From Phytophthora sp. 'mugwort' (taxonomy: Eukaryota; Oomycota; Peronosporomycetes; Peronosporales; Peronosporaceae), in contig JAUCEF010000007.1 in assembly GCA_033558025.1 (NCBI GenBank), positions 372,001 through 436,000 of the forward strand: 64,000 nt of DNA, given 5' to 3'. Both the position numbers and the translations under genes were made by a program. The notes under the pieces are model-generated. The model ran no database searches, was not told where the DNA came from, and saw nothing but the letters and a program-made list of their open reading frames with translations. This document shows positions 30,643 through 42,508 of the stretch, piece by piece; position 1 is the stretch's first letter, and every line of letters begins with the position of its first letter.

Positions 30643-33570
30643 TAGCGAGTCTATTGCGTGAGGTAATATGACCGCACAGAGTATTTTAAACAATGATAAC
30701 CATTCATCGATGGACACAGCCAATAAACAATAATCAATTAAGCCGACCAAAAATCAAGTGGGGAGCGTATGGTCTAGGGTGATATGACATTGGATCGGGT
30801 GGCTAGCAATTCGTACTCAACGGGGGCTTTCGTAATCTGAATTGGAATGGACGCACAGCGTGACACGTTTGTTGTCCCGTTACGTCGAACTACGGAACCT
30901 TACTTGATTTGACCTAGAATCTGGCGTTAGTTCGACTATTGTTTTCCTCGTTGCAGTGCCGAATATCCCCATCACACACACATTTCTGACTGTAGTAAGA
31001 ATGAAGCTACTAAAATTTTGTAAACTATTTGATGGCTGAGAGGTGGCGAAGCATGCGTTGCTGTGGTGGCACCAGCTTTTTTTTCCAGAAAATATTTAGA
31101 GTGCATACAGTGCTGGTGCATCTTCAATGTCATCAGCCAATCCGGGGCTAGGAATGTAAGATCTTCGAGTATTGTCGGTACGACCTGTACTAAGCAGCAT
31201 CGAAAACTTCTACTACGTTAGAAGTACTGACCAATGTGAGTGTCTTCCACGGTACTATACAACGAAGACGGCAACGCTGCAATTTAACGAGCACGAGCTC
31301 CTCTTGGAGTTACCCATGCACATACTGCTTTGTATATAGGGAACGGCAAAAAAAGACGAACCCGAAACGCTTTTGCTCGATGTGCTGGGCGCGCGCTTGA
31401 CCTGCCAGCGGCGAGTTCCATTAGCTGTATCGGATACATCCTCTGCATCATGTTGGGACGATATAGCAGCCACCTTTGGCCATCGCTACTCTCCAGTGAC
31501 TTGCCTCCATGAGTAGGCTTGGTAAAAAGTTACATAAGCCTATGTGGCGATACCTGGACAGCGCCTGAAACACCACCGCGAGATCAGCACACGTGCCTAG
31601 CTCTGACGATCGAATAAACGAGTGCATTGCTTAGCAACACTAACATGCGACCTGTTAAACGCTATCGTCGTACGACGTTTATATCCCTCGGCATGCGCTG
31701 AGATTGTTCTCCTGTTATACCCGAATGTCAATGCAGACATGTACAACAATTTTAGCTGTCGACATACCGTGCAACTGATGAAAAGATCTTGCGCTCAAGG
31801 CGGCTTGTCCTGAAGGTGTGGGTGCATGACGCTGCTGCCCATGGAGGATACATCGTATGTGTAGCAGGTTGCTACTAGTAGCAGCAGCAGCGGTGGAAGC
31901 CTTACCTCATCACTTACAGACTTACAGTGGCAACCGCATTGCATCATGCGCACAGCTTTCAAATCCAGAATCAGCGCACAGGCTTCATCTTATCTTGCTG
32001 CCATCCAGCTGATTCCGGCAGCGCACATCCAGATGTGCGGCGGAATCCCTGCGTCGCAGGGTCCGGGCGCTGTGCGTGTCGCCGCCACGCACGAGTCGCG
32101 GCTCGTCTGCAAGTTGGCAAGCAGCCATGGAATTTATGGACGCCATACATCATGTATGAGGGTACGTTATTCAAATTGCCAAGTTGGGCACCCACTACTC
32201 GCCCGGTCTCTGCGACTTCAGTCGGCCAGAAACCCTGCGGAACCCGCGCGAAGCCCACGCATTGACGGCGGCAGCTGCGTGCACAGCAGATACGCATCTA
32301 TGCCGCCCGGCCCCAAAATGGCTGGCGGGCAGCGCTCCCTCGGAGGCATGAAAATAAAGTGCCCGGCGACACCCAAGCACCAAAGCGTCTGCTCCAGCAA
32401 GTGGAATGCATGAAGGGGTCATCGGCCTCCGTGACGCCGGCGCATGTCGCGTGTTCCAGTAAGGTTGAAGCAACCGAAAGATCCGTCTGATTCCATTTTT
32501 CCGCGAGGTTTTTTGCATTTAACCTTGCGGTTTTATCATTTCTGAGTCGGAGACTGCCGCAACGACGGGCCGTCTGACCCATTTTTGGCGTGGCGAGCCC
32601 ATTCCGCCGTAGCAAGTGCAACATGATTGCCCGTCTAGCGAATGCGAACGGCGCGAGCAACGGCACTTTCGCTCAGGAACGCCCGCCTGCAGCGTTGAGG
32701 AAGATCGTCACGATCGCAGCCACTTGCTCTTGGCTACCGAGTCTCGCCACTCGCGCTGTGCAGCGAAACGATGCGAAGCTACACTGGAGTCAGTAGCATG
32801 GCGCGCCAGCGTGCCGCGGAAGCAAGCAGGCTGCATGCAATGCTACAGCTTGCTGTAATTCGATTCATCGATGGGCGTCAGCAGGCAGAACATTTCACTA
32901 GGAGGTACACTGCTAGTCCATATTGCAAATACCGTAAGATACATGCTCTGCTGTACATGTACATGCAATCGTCTCGGAAGCCTGCGATAAGGATCAAAAG
33001 CGCGCCATCAAACGTTTCCTCCTCCTCCCCCTCCTTCGAACCAGATCGCTCCGAATTTGGGATCTGCAGCCGTAGTCCAACGCGAGCGCAGCGAAATTGG
33101 CCCACGACGTGCGCAGCGACGCATAGTCGTCGCGTATTGCCGGCGTCCCGCAGCGTCTGGACTGTAAGTCGGATGCACGATATTGCCCAGCGCTTGCGCT
33201 TCCGAGTGCTGGAGCGGTGCCAATGAGGCGGGCAGTTTCCGCCACCAACACTCGCTTCAACTTGGTCAATACCAATCCTCATATATTTATCGTTGCCCAT
33301 TCCAAGCGTATCCAGGCCTACCCATTTTCGACTGATGGGCATCAAACCTTTTCAGACCCGTCAGATAGAATCAGATGCGAAGGTGGGAAGGGAACGGCAA
33401 TCATGAAAGGAATGTATACCGCATAGAGAGAACAAGTGTTGGGATCTTCGCTTGCTGGCCGTTGGTTCTCGAATCTTGTGGGATCCTTTGCTAGGGAGGG
33501 GGGGGGGGGGGGGAGAAATTGCGATCCATTTCCGATTTTGCGTCCTCGTAGTCTCTTGTCGACGAGAACC
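30643..33570. other. gene-poor stretch before the pyrophosphatase
   Basis: About 2.9 kb with only short ORFs on both strands, none with recognisable domains. The last part holds the leader of the pyrophosphatase gene and a run of sixteen G. Confidence 0.5.
33498..33513 (+). repeat. G16 homopolymer
   Basis: Uninterrupted run of 16 G, preceded by GGGA, 58 bp upstream of the pyrophosphatase start codon. Confidence 0.9.
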
Positions 33571-35880
33571 ATGGCGGAAGCTTTTGAGGCCTACGTCTAT
33601 ATCGTGACAGCGGGTGTCTTCGGCATCCTGTTCGCGGCCTACCTGTTCTGGGAAGTGTCCAAGGTCAAGGTCACACGCCGTGGTGATGGTTACGCGCTGT
33701 TGGCGTCGGAGGTGCGCCACCAGACGGCCGACCGTCTCTTTGATATCTATTGCGCCATCCAGGAGGGCGCTCGCGCCTTCCTGCTGGCCGAGTACACGTT
33801 GTGCTTAGCCTTCATCATCGTCTTCGGTGCTGTGGTTCTCGTGCTCACATCGTTCGTCAACAAGGACGGTCAGAAGTTTGACTGGCTTTTCGGCACGCTG
33901 AACGCCACGGCATTCGCTGTCGGCGGCCTCACCTCGATGGCTGCTGGCTACATGGGCATGATGGTGGCTGTCTACTCGAACGCCCGTACCACGGTATCGG
34001 CCATGAAGGAGGGCGCACGCGGCTGGCGTGACTCCTTTAATACGGCCTTCCGCGCCGGTGCCGTCATGGGCTTTGGCCTGAGCTCCATGGCTCTTCTGGT
34101 GCTGTTTATCTTGATCAAGGCGTTTGAGACCCAATACCCGTTATCGACCGACTACAAGAAGCTGTTTGAGGCCATCTCGGGTTACGGCCTGGGCGGTTCC
34201 TCCATTGCCATGTTTGGCCGTGTGGGTGGCGGTATCTACACCAAGGCCGCTGATGTCGGTGCTGACCTTGCTGGCAAGGTCGTGGAGAACATCCCGGAGG
34301 ATGACCCGCGTAACCCCGCTACCATTGCTGACAATGTCGGTGACAACGTCGGCGATGTTGCCGGTATGGGCTCGGACCTTTTCGGCTCTCTCGCCGAATC
34401 AACGTGCGCATGCCTGGTGATCTCGACGCAGAGCCCTGAGATCATTGGTGCCGGTTGGCCTGCTGTGCTGTTCCCGCTAGTGATCACGGCTACGGGCATC
34501 TTTGTGTCTGCTATCGTGAGCTTCCTTGCTACCCACGTGTGGCCCGTCAAGAAGGAGAAGGATGTCGAGCTTGTCCTTAAGGTGCAGCTGTTTGGCTCCA
34601 CGCTGCTCATGACCATTTTAATCGTCCCAGTTGCTCTGTGGCTGCTGCCGGCGAACTTCTCGATCGGATCGGACTACCAGGTGACCCCTATTCGCGCGTT
34701 CTACTGTGTTGCTGTCGGCCTCTGGGGCGGCTGCATCGTTGGTTTCGTGACGGAGTACTTCACCTCGCACAGCTACAAGCCCGTGCGTGAAGTTGCCCAG
34801 GCCTGTGAAACTGGTGCTGCCACCAACATTATCTACGGCCTTGCTCTGGGTTACAAGTCGGCTATCATTCCGATCACGATTATTTCTATCGCTGTTTACA
34901 TTGGTTTCTCGACGGCTGGCATGTACGGTGTTGCACTTGCTGCTCTTGGCTTCCTGGGGACGCTTGCCACTTGCCTGGCCATTGATGTGTACGGACCTAT
35001 CTGTGACAACGCTGGTGGCATTGCCGAAATGGCGGAGCTGCCCGCTGAGGTGCGTGACAAGACCGATGCTCTTGACGCCGCTGGTAACACGACGGCTGCT
35101 ATTGGCAAGGGTTTCGCTATTGGTTCGGCCGCTCTTGTGTCGCTGGCTCTGTTCGGTGGTTTCGTGACCCGTATCGAGGAGAAGTCCATTAACATCTTGT
35201 CGCCTATCACGTTCGCTGGCTTGTTCATGGGTGCCATGCTGCCCTATTGGTTCACCGCCCTGACGATGAAGTCGGTCGGCACTGCCGCTATGGAAATGGT
35301 CAAGGAGGTCAAACACCAGTTCGCCACGATCCCTGGCCTTCTTGAGGGTCTTCCCGGCCACGGCCCTCCGGACCACGCCCGTTGCATTAAGATCTCCACG
35401 GACGCTTCACTTCGTGAGATGATCGCTCCTGGACTTCTTGTGATGCTGTCCCCTATTATTGCCGGTGTTTTCTTCGGTGTGCACGCTGTGTCGGGTCTTC
35501 TTGTCGGCGGACTGACTTCGGGTGTTCAGCTTGCTATATCGCAGTCGAACACTGGTGGCGCTTGGGACAACGCGAAGAAGTTCGTTGAGAAGGGATGCGT
35601 GTCGATTGAGGACAAGGATGGCAAGCTTATCGTGCAGGGCAAGGGTAGCGCCATCCACAAGGCCGCTGTTATTGGCGACACCGTGGGTGACCCGCTGAAG
35701 GATACTTCCGGCCCAGCCCTTAACATTCTGATGAAGCTCATGGCTATCATCTCGCTGGTGTTTGGCGACTTCTTTAAGAGCATCAACAACGGCCGCGGTC
35801 TGCTGAACGTGCCCGGCGATGTTATGCCGGAGGCTGCTGCCGCCCCCCTTGTGGAGGCCACGGCCGCTCCCCAGCTGTAA
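33571..35880 (+). CDS. K+-dependent membrane proton pyrophosphatase (V-PPase type I)
   Basis: Pumps H+ across a vacuolar or acidocalcisome-type membrane using PPi. Single exon of 769 residues starting at an ACCATGGCG context. The substrate site lies at about residues 215-275: TKAADVGADLAGKV, EDDPRNPATIADNVGDNVGD and MGSDLFGS. A second acidic block, DVYGPICDNAGGIAEM, precedes GNTTAAIGKGFAIGSAAL near residue 505; alanine where K+-independent enzymes have lysine marks the K+-stimulated class. The third block is GDTVGDPLKDTSGPALNILMKLM. About 15 hydrophobic segments are expected. Codon use is strongly biased to GC-ending codons, suggesting high expression. The upstream in-frame extension through the G-run is leader, not coding. 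Confidence 0.95.
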   Translation: MAEAFEAYVYIVTAGVFGILFAAYLFWEVSKVKVTRRGDGYALLASEVRHQTADRLFDIYCAIQEGARAFLLAEYTLCLAFIIVFGAVVLVLTSFVNKDGQKFDWLFGTLNATAFAVGGLTSMAAGYMGMMVAVYSNARTTVSAMKEGARGWRDSFNTAFRAGAVMGFGLSSMALLVLFILIKAFETQYPLSTDYKKLFEAISGYGLGGSSIAMFGRVGGGIYTKAADVGADLAGKVVENIPEDDPRNPATIADNVGDNVGDVAGMGSDLFGSLAESTCACLVISTQSPEIIGAGWPAVLFPLVITATGIFVSAIVSFLATHVWPVKKEKDVELVLKVQLFGSTLLMTILIVPVALWLLPANFSIGSDYQVTPIRAFYCVAVGLWGGCIVGFVTEYFTSHSYKPVREVAQACETGAATNIIYGLALGYKSAIIPITIISIAVYIGFSTAGMYGVALAALGFLGTLATCLAIDVYGPICDNAGGIAEMAELPAEVRDKTDALDAAGNTTAAIGKGFAIGSAALVSLALFGGFVTRIEEKSINILSPITFAGLFMGAMLPYWFTALTMKSVGTAAMEMVKEVKHQFATIPGLLEGLPGHGPPDHARCIKISTDASLREMIAPGLLVMLSPIIAGVFFGVHAVSGLLVGGLTSGVQLAISQSNTGGAWDNAKKFVEKGCVSIEDKDGKLIVQGKGSAIHKAAVIGDTVGDPLKDTSGPALNILMKLMAIISLVFGDFFKSINNGRGLLNVPGDVMPEAAAAPLVEATAAPQL

Positions 35881-38103
35881 GCTCGTTTCCGCTGTGTGCC
35901 TACTGAAAGTGCCTGGGTGCTTTTTGTTTTGGTGTATGGAAAAAATGTCGCCTGCGCTGTAGAGTGACAGAAAGAAGAGAAGGTGCGCAGGACAAACTGT
36001 TCTGTCATTTTGCCATTTTTTCGTAGTGAGCGTGCGTAGGCAAAGCTAATAGTTGCAGTTGTGTTTAGATTGCAAATAGAGCTTGCTAATGCACGATACT
36101 CCTCTTGTTGTGGTTTTCATCATTTTTTGGATAGTGTGACAGGACGTGTGGATTAGTAATGAGTCTTGACTTTGCAAATTTGCAGTAATTCTCGTCCGTG
36201 GTGCGAAAATCCTGGTGTTGGTACCGCGAGCTAGCGGAATGCCGTCAGTTTAGCGGAAGCCACATATACAGTTTATTGCAGCCCACCACATGCCCCCCAT
36301 CGTTGGCGCTTTTGCTGCCAATACGATATCCAATCCCGTTGCAAACCGACTGAAGCTTAACGCGATGGGTCGTCATTTGCCTCGAAAAAGCAGCCCTTTA
36401 CGAGCTTCCAAAACTTCATCTGCATTTATTTATTACTGTAGCTCGCGCGCGAGCTCATATGACGTTTTGCGCAGCAATTGGACAGTTGATCGACTGGTGA
36501 AAACGTTGCTGCAGATTAAAGTCCGCAAACAGGGCTGCAGCAACATTTCCCCCTCTCGGTTTACACGCAGGTCTGCAACAGCGTCTCGGCTAACACGCCA
36601 ATCGTTGCTATCGACGCCGCCGTGAAGAGCTTCTCAGCACGTGCAGCCACATGCTTGGCAGCCTGCCAAGCAAGTACCATTGGCAGGTCGTGAGCTCCCC
36701 CGACGTTAAAGCGCAGCAGCGAAACAATTAGTTGTAGTCGTTTTCGTTAGCTCCTCATCCGCTTTGACTGCAGAGCGGTCGCAACGGAGACACGATGAGA
36801 TCTGCGTGTCCATGGCCACAGCATACGCTTGCGTTCTCACACCAATGCTGAGTAATAACGGCGGCGCTCGGAACGGAGGAATGTACATCCATATTCCCTC
36901 CTTGACTTGATTCGAGCTCGTGCTGATTGCTGACAATGAGCATGGCCTCTCCTTCACGATCCACGCAGCGCAACAGCGAATCCATCGCGCAGAAGCGGTT
37001 CGTTGCGCATCGAGCACTCTCCTCACGCGCGGAAAGTCTCGGAGATATTATCACACCGCCACGACGTCCAGCGCTGCCTCCGGAAACCCACAGTCGCCAA
37101 GCACCTGCCAAGTCCGCTCGACCTGTGCGCGAGAAGTCTGTCACGTTTTCCAAGAGAAAAAGCGTGAATAGAGCTTGGGCCGTTGGGAGCACTTTTTTCA
37201 CGACCAACTGAAGGATTATGCTTCTCAAGCAACACAGAAGGTTTATGCTTTTCACGCAACAGAGAAGGTTTACGCTTTTCAAGCAACATAGAAGGTTTAT
37301 GCTTTCAATGCAACACATGTTCCACAAAACAGTTGTACTGTATTGAACATGTACAGTATTTACAAATATTTACCTGAGATTGCGGCGCGAAAAATTGTTG
37401 AACGTTTAAACTCGGCACGAGTATCCGATATGCCAACCGAGACTGCAGCGCGGCCAACATCACGGCACATTTGTGCCTAACAGTGCGAGGTTTGGCTGAC
37501 GGGCAACGGTCAGCAAGCGTGGCAATACCATGTTGGCAGAGTGGCGATGTGCTTGGGCGCCGCGGCTTTTATCGCCCTTTATTGCGCGTTGACTTGGTCA
37601 GATAGCAGCCGCGGCTGAATGTCGAGGTCGACTGGCAGCGGTGGTTGAAGTCGCGCCGCGTGGGACCTCCATTGTGACTCAAATTTGGAACTTGATTTTT
37701 GTATGTGTGACTTCGATTCGATCCGTCAGTCGCATCGAGATCATCAACGGGTGTGTAGGGGTGGGGTTGAAGAGCTGCACCCATTTTGGGTGAAAACATT
37801 CCTCCTGGGGTAATCACAGTGGTCTGAAGAGTTGACATACTGAAAACAAGATAAACTCGTCGGAGGGAGGGATCGCACCTAACACGATGAGGGTCATTTG
37901 CACAAGCCAGAAACTAATCAATCTCTGCGGGGGTGATACACGACGAAAATGTTCCATAACACCCAGGACTACGCTTGTTTTTTCGGCCGTAATTGATCTT
38001 CTTTGGGTCGCCATCTGGACAGTGGACTCGCCGAGGGTCGCTTCCCTCGACGCGTACGTCGCCACCAGTCGACTCGTTGCTGACGTTCTCGACTTGCCAG
38101 TCG
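35881..38103. other. gene-poor stretch with tandem repeat
   Basis: About 2.2 kb without a supported gene. It holds the 3' UTR of the pyrophosphatase, the 27-bp repeat at 37206-37318 and the promoter of the first epimerase. A minus-strand ORF at 37569-37838 (89 residues, Pro/Thr-rich) could be a retroelement remnant but shows no clear domain. Confidence 0.5.
37206..37318. repeat. 27-bp tandem repeat, about four copies
   Basis: Units start at 37206 (25 bp), 37231, 37258, 37285 and 37312, with consensus AACANAGAAGGTTTATGCTT followed by TTCANGC. The period is a multiple of three and frames are open on both strands, giving a 9-residue repeat such as TEGLCFSSN. Copies differ at several positions, so the array is not recent. 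Confidence 0.85.
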
Positions 38104-38124
38104 ACCCACTTTGCAATTTACCCC
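38104..38124 (+). promoter_or_regulatory. Inr plus FPR core promoter
   Basis: CCCACTTTGCAATTTACCCC matches the oomycete consensus (CATTYY, N, CAWTTT, NNN, YY) at nearly all positions, 45-65 bp before the ATG at 38168. Confidence 0.6.
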
Positions 38125-38167
38125 AAGCAGCACAAGCAACGCAACGGAGCGGCAAGCACAGACCAAG

Positions 38168-39533
38168 ATGGCACCGAACGAGAAGGCTGAGAAGACATTC
38201 CCCAACCACAAGGGTCACCCGGAGCATGAAATCGAGCTCAAGAGCTCGTGGATGCTCATCTCCAAGACTCATCTGTATCTGGGAGCCGTGCTCGTGTTCC
38301 TCGTCGGTATGCTCTCGGGTGGCGGCTACTACTACCGCACGTCACTCAACCTCGCCGAGAGCCTCGGCGCCACCGCCGTGGCTCAGCCGTCCAACGGACG
38401 CCCCACCGTGCTTGTGACCGGCGGCCTCGGCTTTATCGGCAGCCACGTCGTGGAGGACCTGATCGCCAATGAATTTAACGTAAGTGAACCGCAGCTCGAT
38501 GGTGTAGATGTATTTACTGTATTGCAGAGTTTGTACAGTGTGACTGACAAAACTATTTGCGTTTTTGTGTACCTTCTCAGGTGGTTGTCTACGATGACAT
38601 GAGCAACGGCAAGAACTTTAACAAGAACGTCTCGGCCGTGCTGGTTAAGGACATTACCGTCGTGAACGACTTCTCGTACATCGTCCACAAGGTGCGCACG
38701 TTTGTCTTCATTTCCTTCCCTGCCTTTATCACTTCACGTGTTTAGAACCTTCACCTGACCGTCTATTCGTCTTGCGTTGTCCACTTTGCGACGAGCAGAT
38801 CGACTACATCGTGCATTTGGCTGCTGCAATCTCCGTCGAGGAGAGTACGCGTCTACCGGAGAAGTACCAGCGCATTAACGTCGAGGGATCGCGCAAGGTG
38901 CTCGACTGGGCTGTCAAGAATGGCGTTAAGCGTGTGGTCGCTGCCTCTTCTGGCGCCACCTACGGCACTCCCAAGGTGGAAGACCTCCCACTGCGCGAGG
39001 AGTCTGCGACTGGCGGAATCTGCGCGTACGCCACGACCAAGTTCGAGATGGAGCACCTGATGGCTCAATTTCACGAGCAGTTTGGCCTCAAGTCGTCAGC
39101 CCTTCGTTTCTTCAACGTGTACGGCCCGCGTCAGGACCCGCACTCGTCATACAGCGGTGTCGTCTCGTGGTTCATGGAGCAGGCCAAGATCAACGGCACG
39201 CTGAAGGTTACCGGCGACGGCGAGCAGTACCGTGACTTTGTGTACGTGAAGGATGTGGCTCGTGCGATCCGTACGGCCATGCTGTTGAAGGACGACGACT
39301 TTGACGTTTTTAACGTGTGCACTGGCGTCAAGACTTCGATTAATGATGTTGCCGTCGCTGTGAAGGCGAAGTTTGGCTCGTCGGCTGACATTACGCACAT
39401 TGCGTACCGTCAAGGTGATGTCAAGGAGTCGGTGTGCTCGCCTGTGAAGGCTGCTACCAAGCTGGGCTTCACCGCCAAGTATGACTTTCCTACGGGCATC
39501 GGCGAGACCCGCGACTGGTTTATGACTCTATAA
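38168..39533 (+). CDS. type II membrane NDP-sugar epimerase/dehydratase (SDR), copy 1
   Basis: Extended short-chain dehydrogenase. Three exons (38168-38479, 38581-38691, 38799-39533) give 385 residues. A short cytosolic N-terminus and one membrane segment at about residues 37-57 (HLYLGAVLVFLVGMLSGGGYY) place the catalytic domain in the Golgi or ER lumen. The NAD site is TGGLGFIGSHV, followed by VYDDMSNG, HLAAAISVEES, the serine SSGATYG, the YATTK (YxxxK) pair, RFFNVYGPRQDP and RDFVYVKDVARA. The pattern fits UDP-glucose/UDP-glucuronate 4-epimerases; the exact substrate cannot be read off. It forms a tandem pair with the gene at 40.3 kb, with identical intron positions. A role in wall or glycoprotein sugar supply is inferred. 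Confidence 0.85.
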
Positions 39534-40270
39534 GAGTTGGGAGCTGTGTACATCACCGCGTTAACCAGCAAGCAAGTTAGCAAGTCTGGCTGTACTGTAC
39601 GTAGAGAGGGCAACGCCTCCAACCTTAGGGAGGTGGGCTTTCCTGCTTCTTATGACGGGCGATGCTGGGAGAGCAACAGCACGCTTTCGACAGACAAGCA
39701 GTTTTTTGTTGATAAGAATTAGGAAAAAGAACAAGCTGAAACGACATCCCTGTATTCTTATTACTACATGTAGAAACTTGCTAAAAGTAGCAAAAGAGCA
39801 CGTCACAGCCAGACAACTCCATTATTATACAGGCTCGTTTTTTGACGGCAAAAGCAACGCAAGCCGTTGTAAACAGAAGAACTTGGCAGCTACACGGACT
39901 GACTGGCTAAGAAACGAAGCGGCTACAAAGCCTAAGTCACTCTCAGGTTGACTGTAACAAAGGGATATAAAACCATAAACATTTACTCTATTTCCCTCTG
40001 AAGAAAGCAGCGTGCTGGTGAAGCAAAGTGGGCCGATCCATTGCGATCTTTGACATCGGTGTGTGATACAGTAAGTGGTACAGTACATGCGTAATTGTAT
40101 ACGTGGTGTGCGCGCCTTTTCGGCAGATTGCAAAGGCTAGCACCACCGACTTCCACATACGCCACACCCTTGCCACTGGCCAGCAAAACCCTACGAGTTG
40201 GGTGCGCAAGCCAGACGTCAGACTTCTTCCAAGAGCTTGGCGAACGAGCCTAGACCCACCGACAAACACG
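39534..40270. other. spacer between the two epimerase genes
   Basis: 737 bp with no supported gene; short ORFs only. It must hold the end of copy 1 and the promoter of copy 2. Confidence 0.5.
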
Positions 40271-41585
40271 ATGCTACCCACGCGCCATGGCCGTAATGGC
40301 CGCCCCGAGACGAGCTGGTTGCTGTTGCCTAAGCTCTACGTGTACATAGGCGCGCTGGCTATCTTCGCGGTAGGCGCGCTCTTCGGCGGGGGCTACTACC
40401 AGACCAGCGGCGGCCGCAGCGTCATGACGCCGGTGTTCCGCCGCTTCGCATCCCCCAAGCCAACAGTTCTGGTCACCGGCGGTCTGGGCTTCATCGGTAG
40501 CCACGTCGTGGAGGACTTGCTGGCCAATAACTTCGAGGTCGGCTGTCGAGCAGAGCTGATTTAAATAAGATCTATGACGGGAAGGCTGACAATGCTGCTG
40601 TTGCTGTTGCTGTAGGTGGTGGTGTATGATGACATGAGCAACGGCAAGAATTTTAACCGAGGTGCGGCTGCCGTGTTGGTCAAGGACATTACGGTGGTGG
40701 ACGACTTCTCCTTCATTATCCATAAGGTGCGTTGGATCGGTTCACATTGGTCGATCCGTGCTAGCGCTGGCGGACGGGAAAGCACTTGATCTCCCTCTCC
40801 CTTTACGTTTAAGATAGGATTTCTGACGTACCCCCTTGGTGTCCGCACAGATTGACTACGTGGTGCATCTTGCCGCTGCGATCTCGGTGGAAGAGAGCAC
40901 TCGTCTACCTGAGAAGTACGAGCGCATTAACGTCGAAGGGTCGCGTAAGGTGCTCGATTGGGCCGTCAAGAACGGCGTCAAACGCGTTGTCGCTGCGTCT
41001 TCTGCTGCCACGTACGGCACGCCGCTACCCGAGAACTTGCCTCTGAGCGAAGAGACCGCCACGGGCGGAATCTGCGCGTACGCGACCACCAAGTTCCAGA
41101 TGGAGAAGTTGATGAAGCAGTTCAACGAGGACTACGGCCTCCCGTCTACAGCTCTGCGATTTTTCAATGTGTACGGCCCGCGTCAGGACCCGCACTCGTC
41201 GTACAGCGGTGTCGTTTCGTGGTTCATGGAGCAGGCCAAGATCAACGGCACGCTGAAGGTTACCGGCGACGGCGATCAGTACCGTGACTTTGTGTACGTG
41301 AAAGATGTGGCTCGTGCCATTCGCACCGCGATACTCTTGGGGGACGATGAATTCGACGTGTTTAACGTGTGCACGGGCGTCAAATCCACCGTCAAATCGG
41401 TGGCGCAACGTATTGTCGAGAAGTTCGGGTCCTCAGCTGCGATCGTGAACGTGCCGTTCCGCTCCGGCGACGTGAAGGAGTCCGTTTGCTCGCCTGTAAA
41501 GGCGACCAACAAGCTAGGCTTTACGGCATCGTACGACTTCTCCGATGGAATCGGCGAGACGCGTGACTGGTTCCTGTCGTTGTAA
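40271..41585 (+). CDS. type II membrane NDP-sugar epimerase/dehydratase (SDR), copy 2
   Basis: Tandem paralogue of the gene at 38.2 kb. Exons 40271-40537, 40616-40726 and 40851-41585 give 370 residues. Exons 2 and 3 have exactly the same lengths as in copy 1 (111 and 735 bp). The N-terminal 60 residues differ, apart from a membrane segment ending in FGGGYYQ. TGGLGFIGSHV, the SSAATYG serine, YATTK and the YGPRQDP block are all kept, so both copies should be active. Differences between copies (ITVVDDFSFI for ITVVNDFSYI; LLGDDEFDVF for LLKDDDFDVF) are mostly conservative. A 147-bp stretch is far more alike than the rest; see the conversion tract at 41169-41315. Confidence 0.85.
41169..41315 (+). 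other. possible gene-conversion tract shared with 39117-39263
   Basis: 147 aligned bases differ at four positions from copy 1, with one uninterrupted 59-base match, while codons on both sides differ at many synonymous sites. Confidence 0.55.
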
Positions 41586-42508
41586 GAATGCTGATCTTCC
41601 ACGAATGCCCTTGTGCCCTACAACACCTTGTACCTGCACCGTGTATGCTTCTGGCCTTAGATTACAGCGGCGATAATTCCATTCAGACAAATGCAATGCT
41701 AAAAAAATACAGATCAATTGAATTGAATATTACCACAACGATGCCATCGACGCAAATCTGTGCAGTTTAGAAACTACATTTACGGTAGCAGGTACGCAGA
41801 CTTCAACGTCTTTGCCGCACGCCTATCCAGATAAGGCTCCAACTCAGAGCGGGCGAACGCACAGTGCGAATTTCATTAGTGATGTGTCTCTCTGCTCACC
41901 GCACGATGCATTTTGGCTCGCGGGGTTTAAGACAATTGTGCGTTCGTCCTCGTTCGTTTGCACAAAGTGGCTACTGTTATTGGTGCTTTCACTGACCGCC
42001 ACACGGCATCCAGTTCCTCCAATGCCCTTCGTATCATTCAATGTCGACCACTTCAGTCCTGACCTGGTCAAGATGGTGGACTCTTAGAGCTCATGTGAGC
42101 CTGCACACCGCCAGCACCACGGCCATGCTGGACTTTCTTGGCCACAAAATGCAGGGCCTCGTGGCCCGTCCCCTTCACACAAAACACATAAAATAACTTG
42201 AGTTGACTATTGTGGCCATCCTCAGCCGAAAAAGCTGCTGGCGTTGTCACCTCAGTCGGCCATTCGCCTCGAGTCGACACTACCAAGCTCAGCCCGCACC
42301 ACCGCCTGCCAGTCGCCAATGTACGCTACACTATACAGTACCTACAGTACCACAACTGTACATCATAACCTTACACTCCCAGTGCGCGTAGCTCACTTTG
42401 TATCCATGTCTATATAATCGTGTCGCAGCTTTTGCCGACGACGGCGAGAGAGAGCCAACGCTCCTCAGACTTACAGTCTTTCGCTATTGAGGCCGAGCCC
42501 CGACGTGC
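41586..42508. other. intergenic stretch
   Basis: About 920 bp. No ORF with coding character; I see only short repeated CTACAGTAC-type words near 42335-42355 in front of the GPCR-PIPK gene. Confidence 0.45.

Noticed and set aside
31927..33345. Several ORFs of 110-155 residues in the gene-poor stretch
   Set aside because: Overlapping in many frames, no domain, no codon bias and no Inr-like element; treated as chance.
34618..35376. 252-residue minus-strand ORF inside the pyrophosphatase
   Set aside because: Antisense shadow of a GC3-biased gene; composition Arg/His/Ser-rich without domains.
38168..41585. Bacterial contamination as source of the epimerases
   Set aside because: Both copies carry two GT-AG introns at identical positions and an oomycete promoter, so they are resident nuclear genes.
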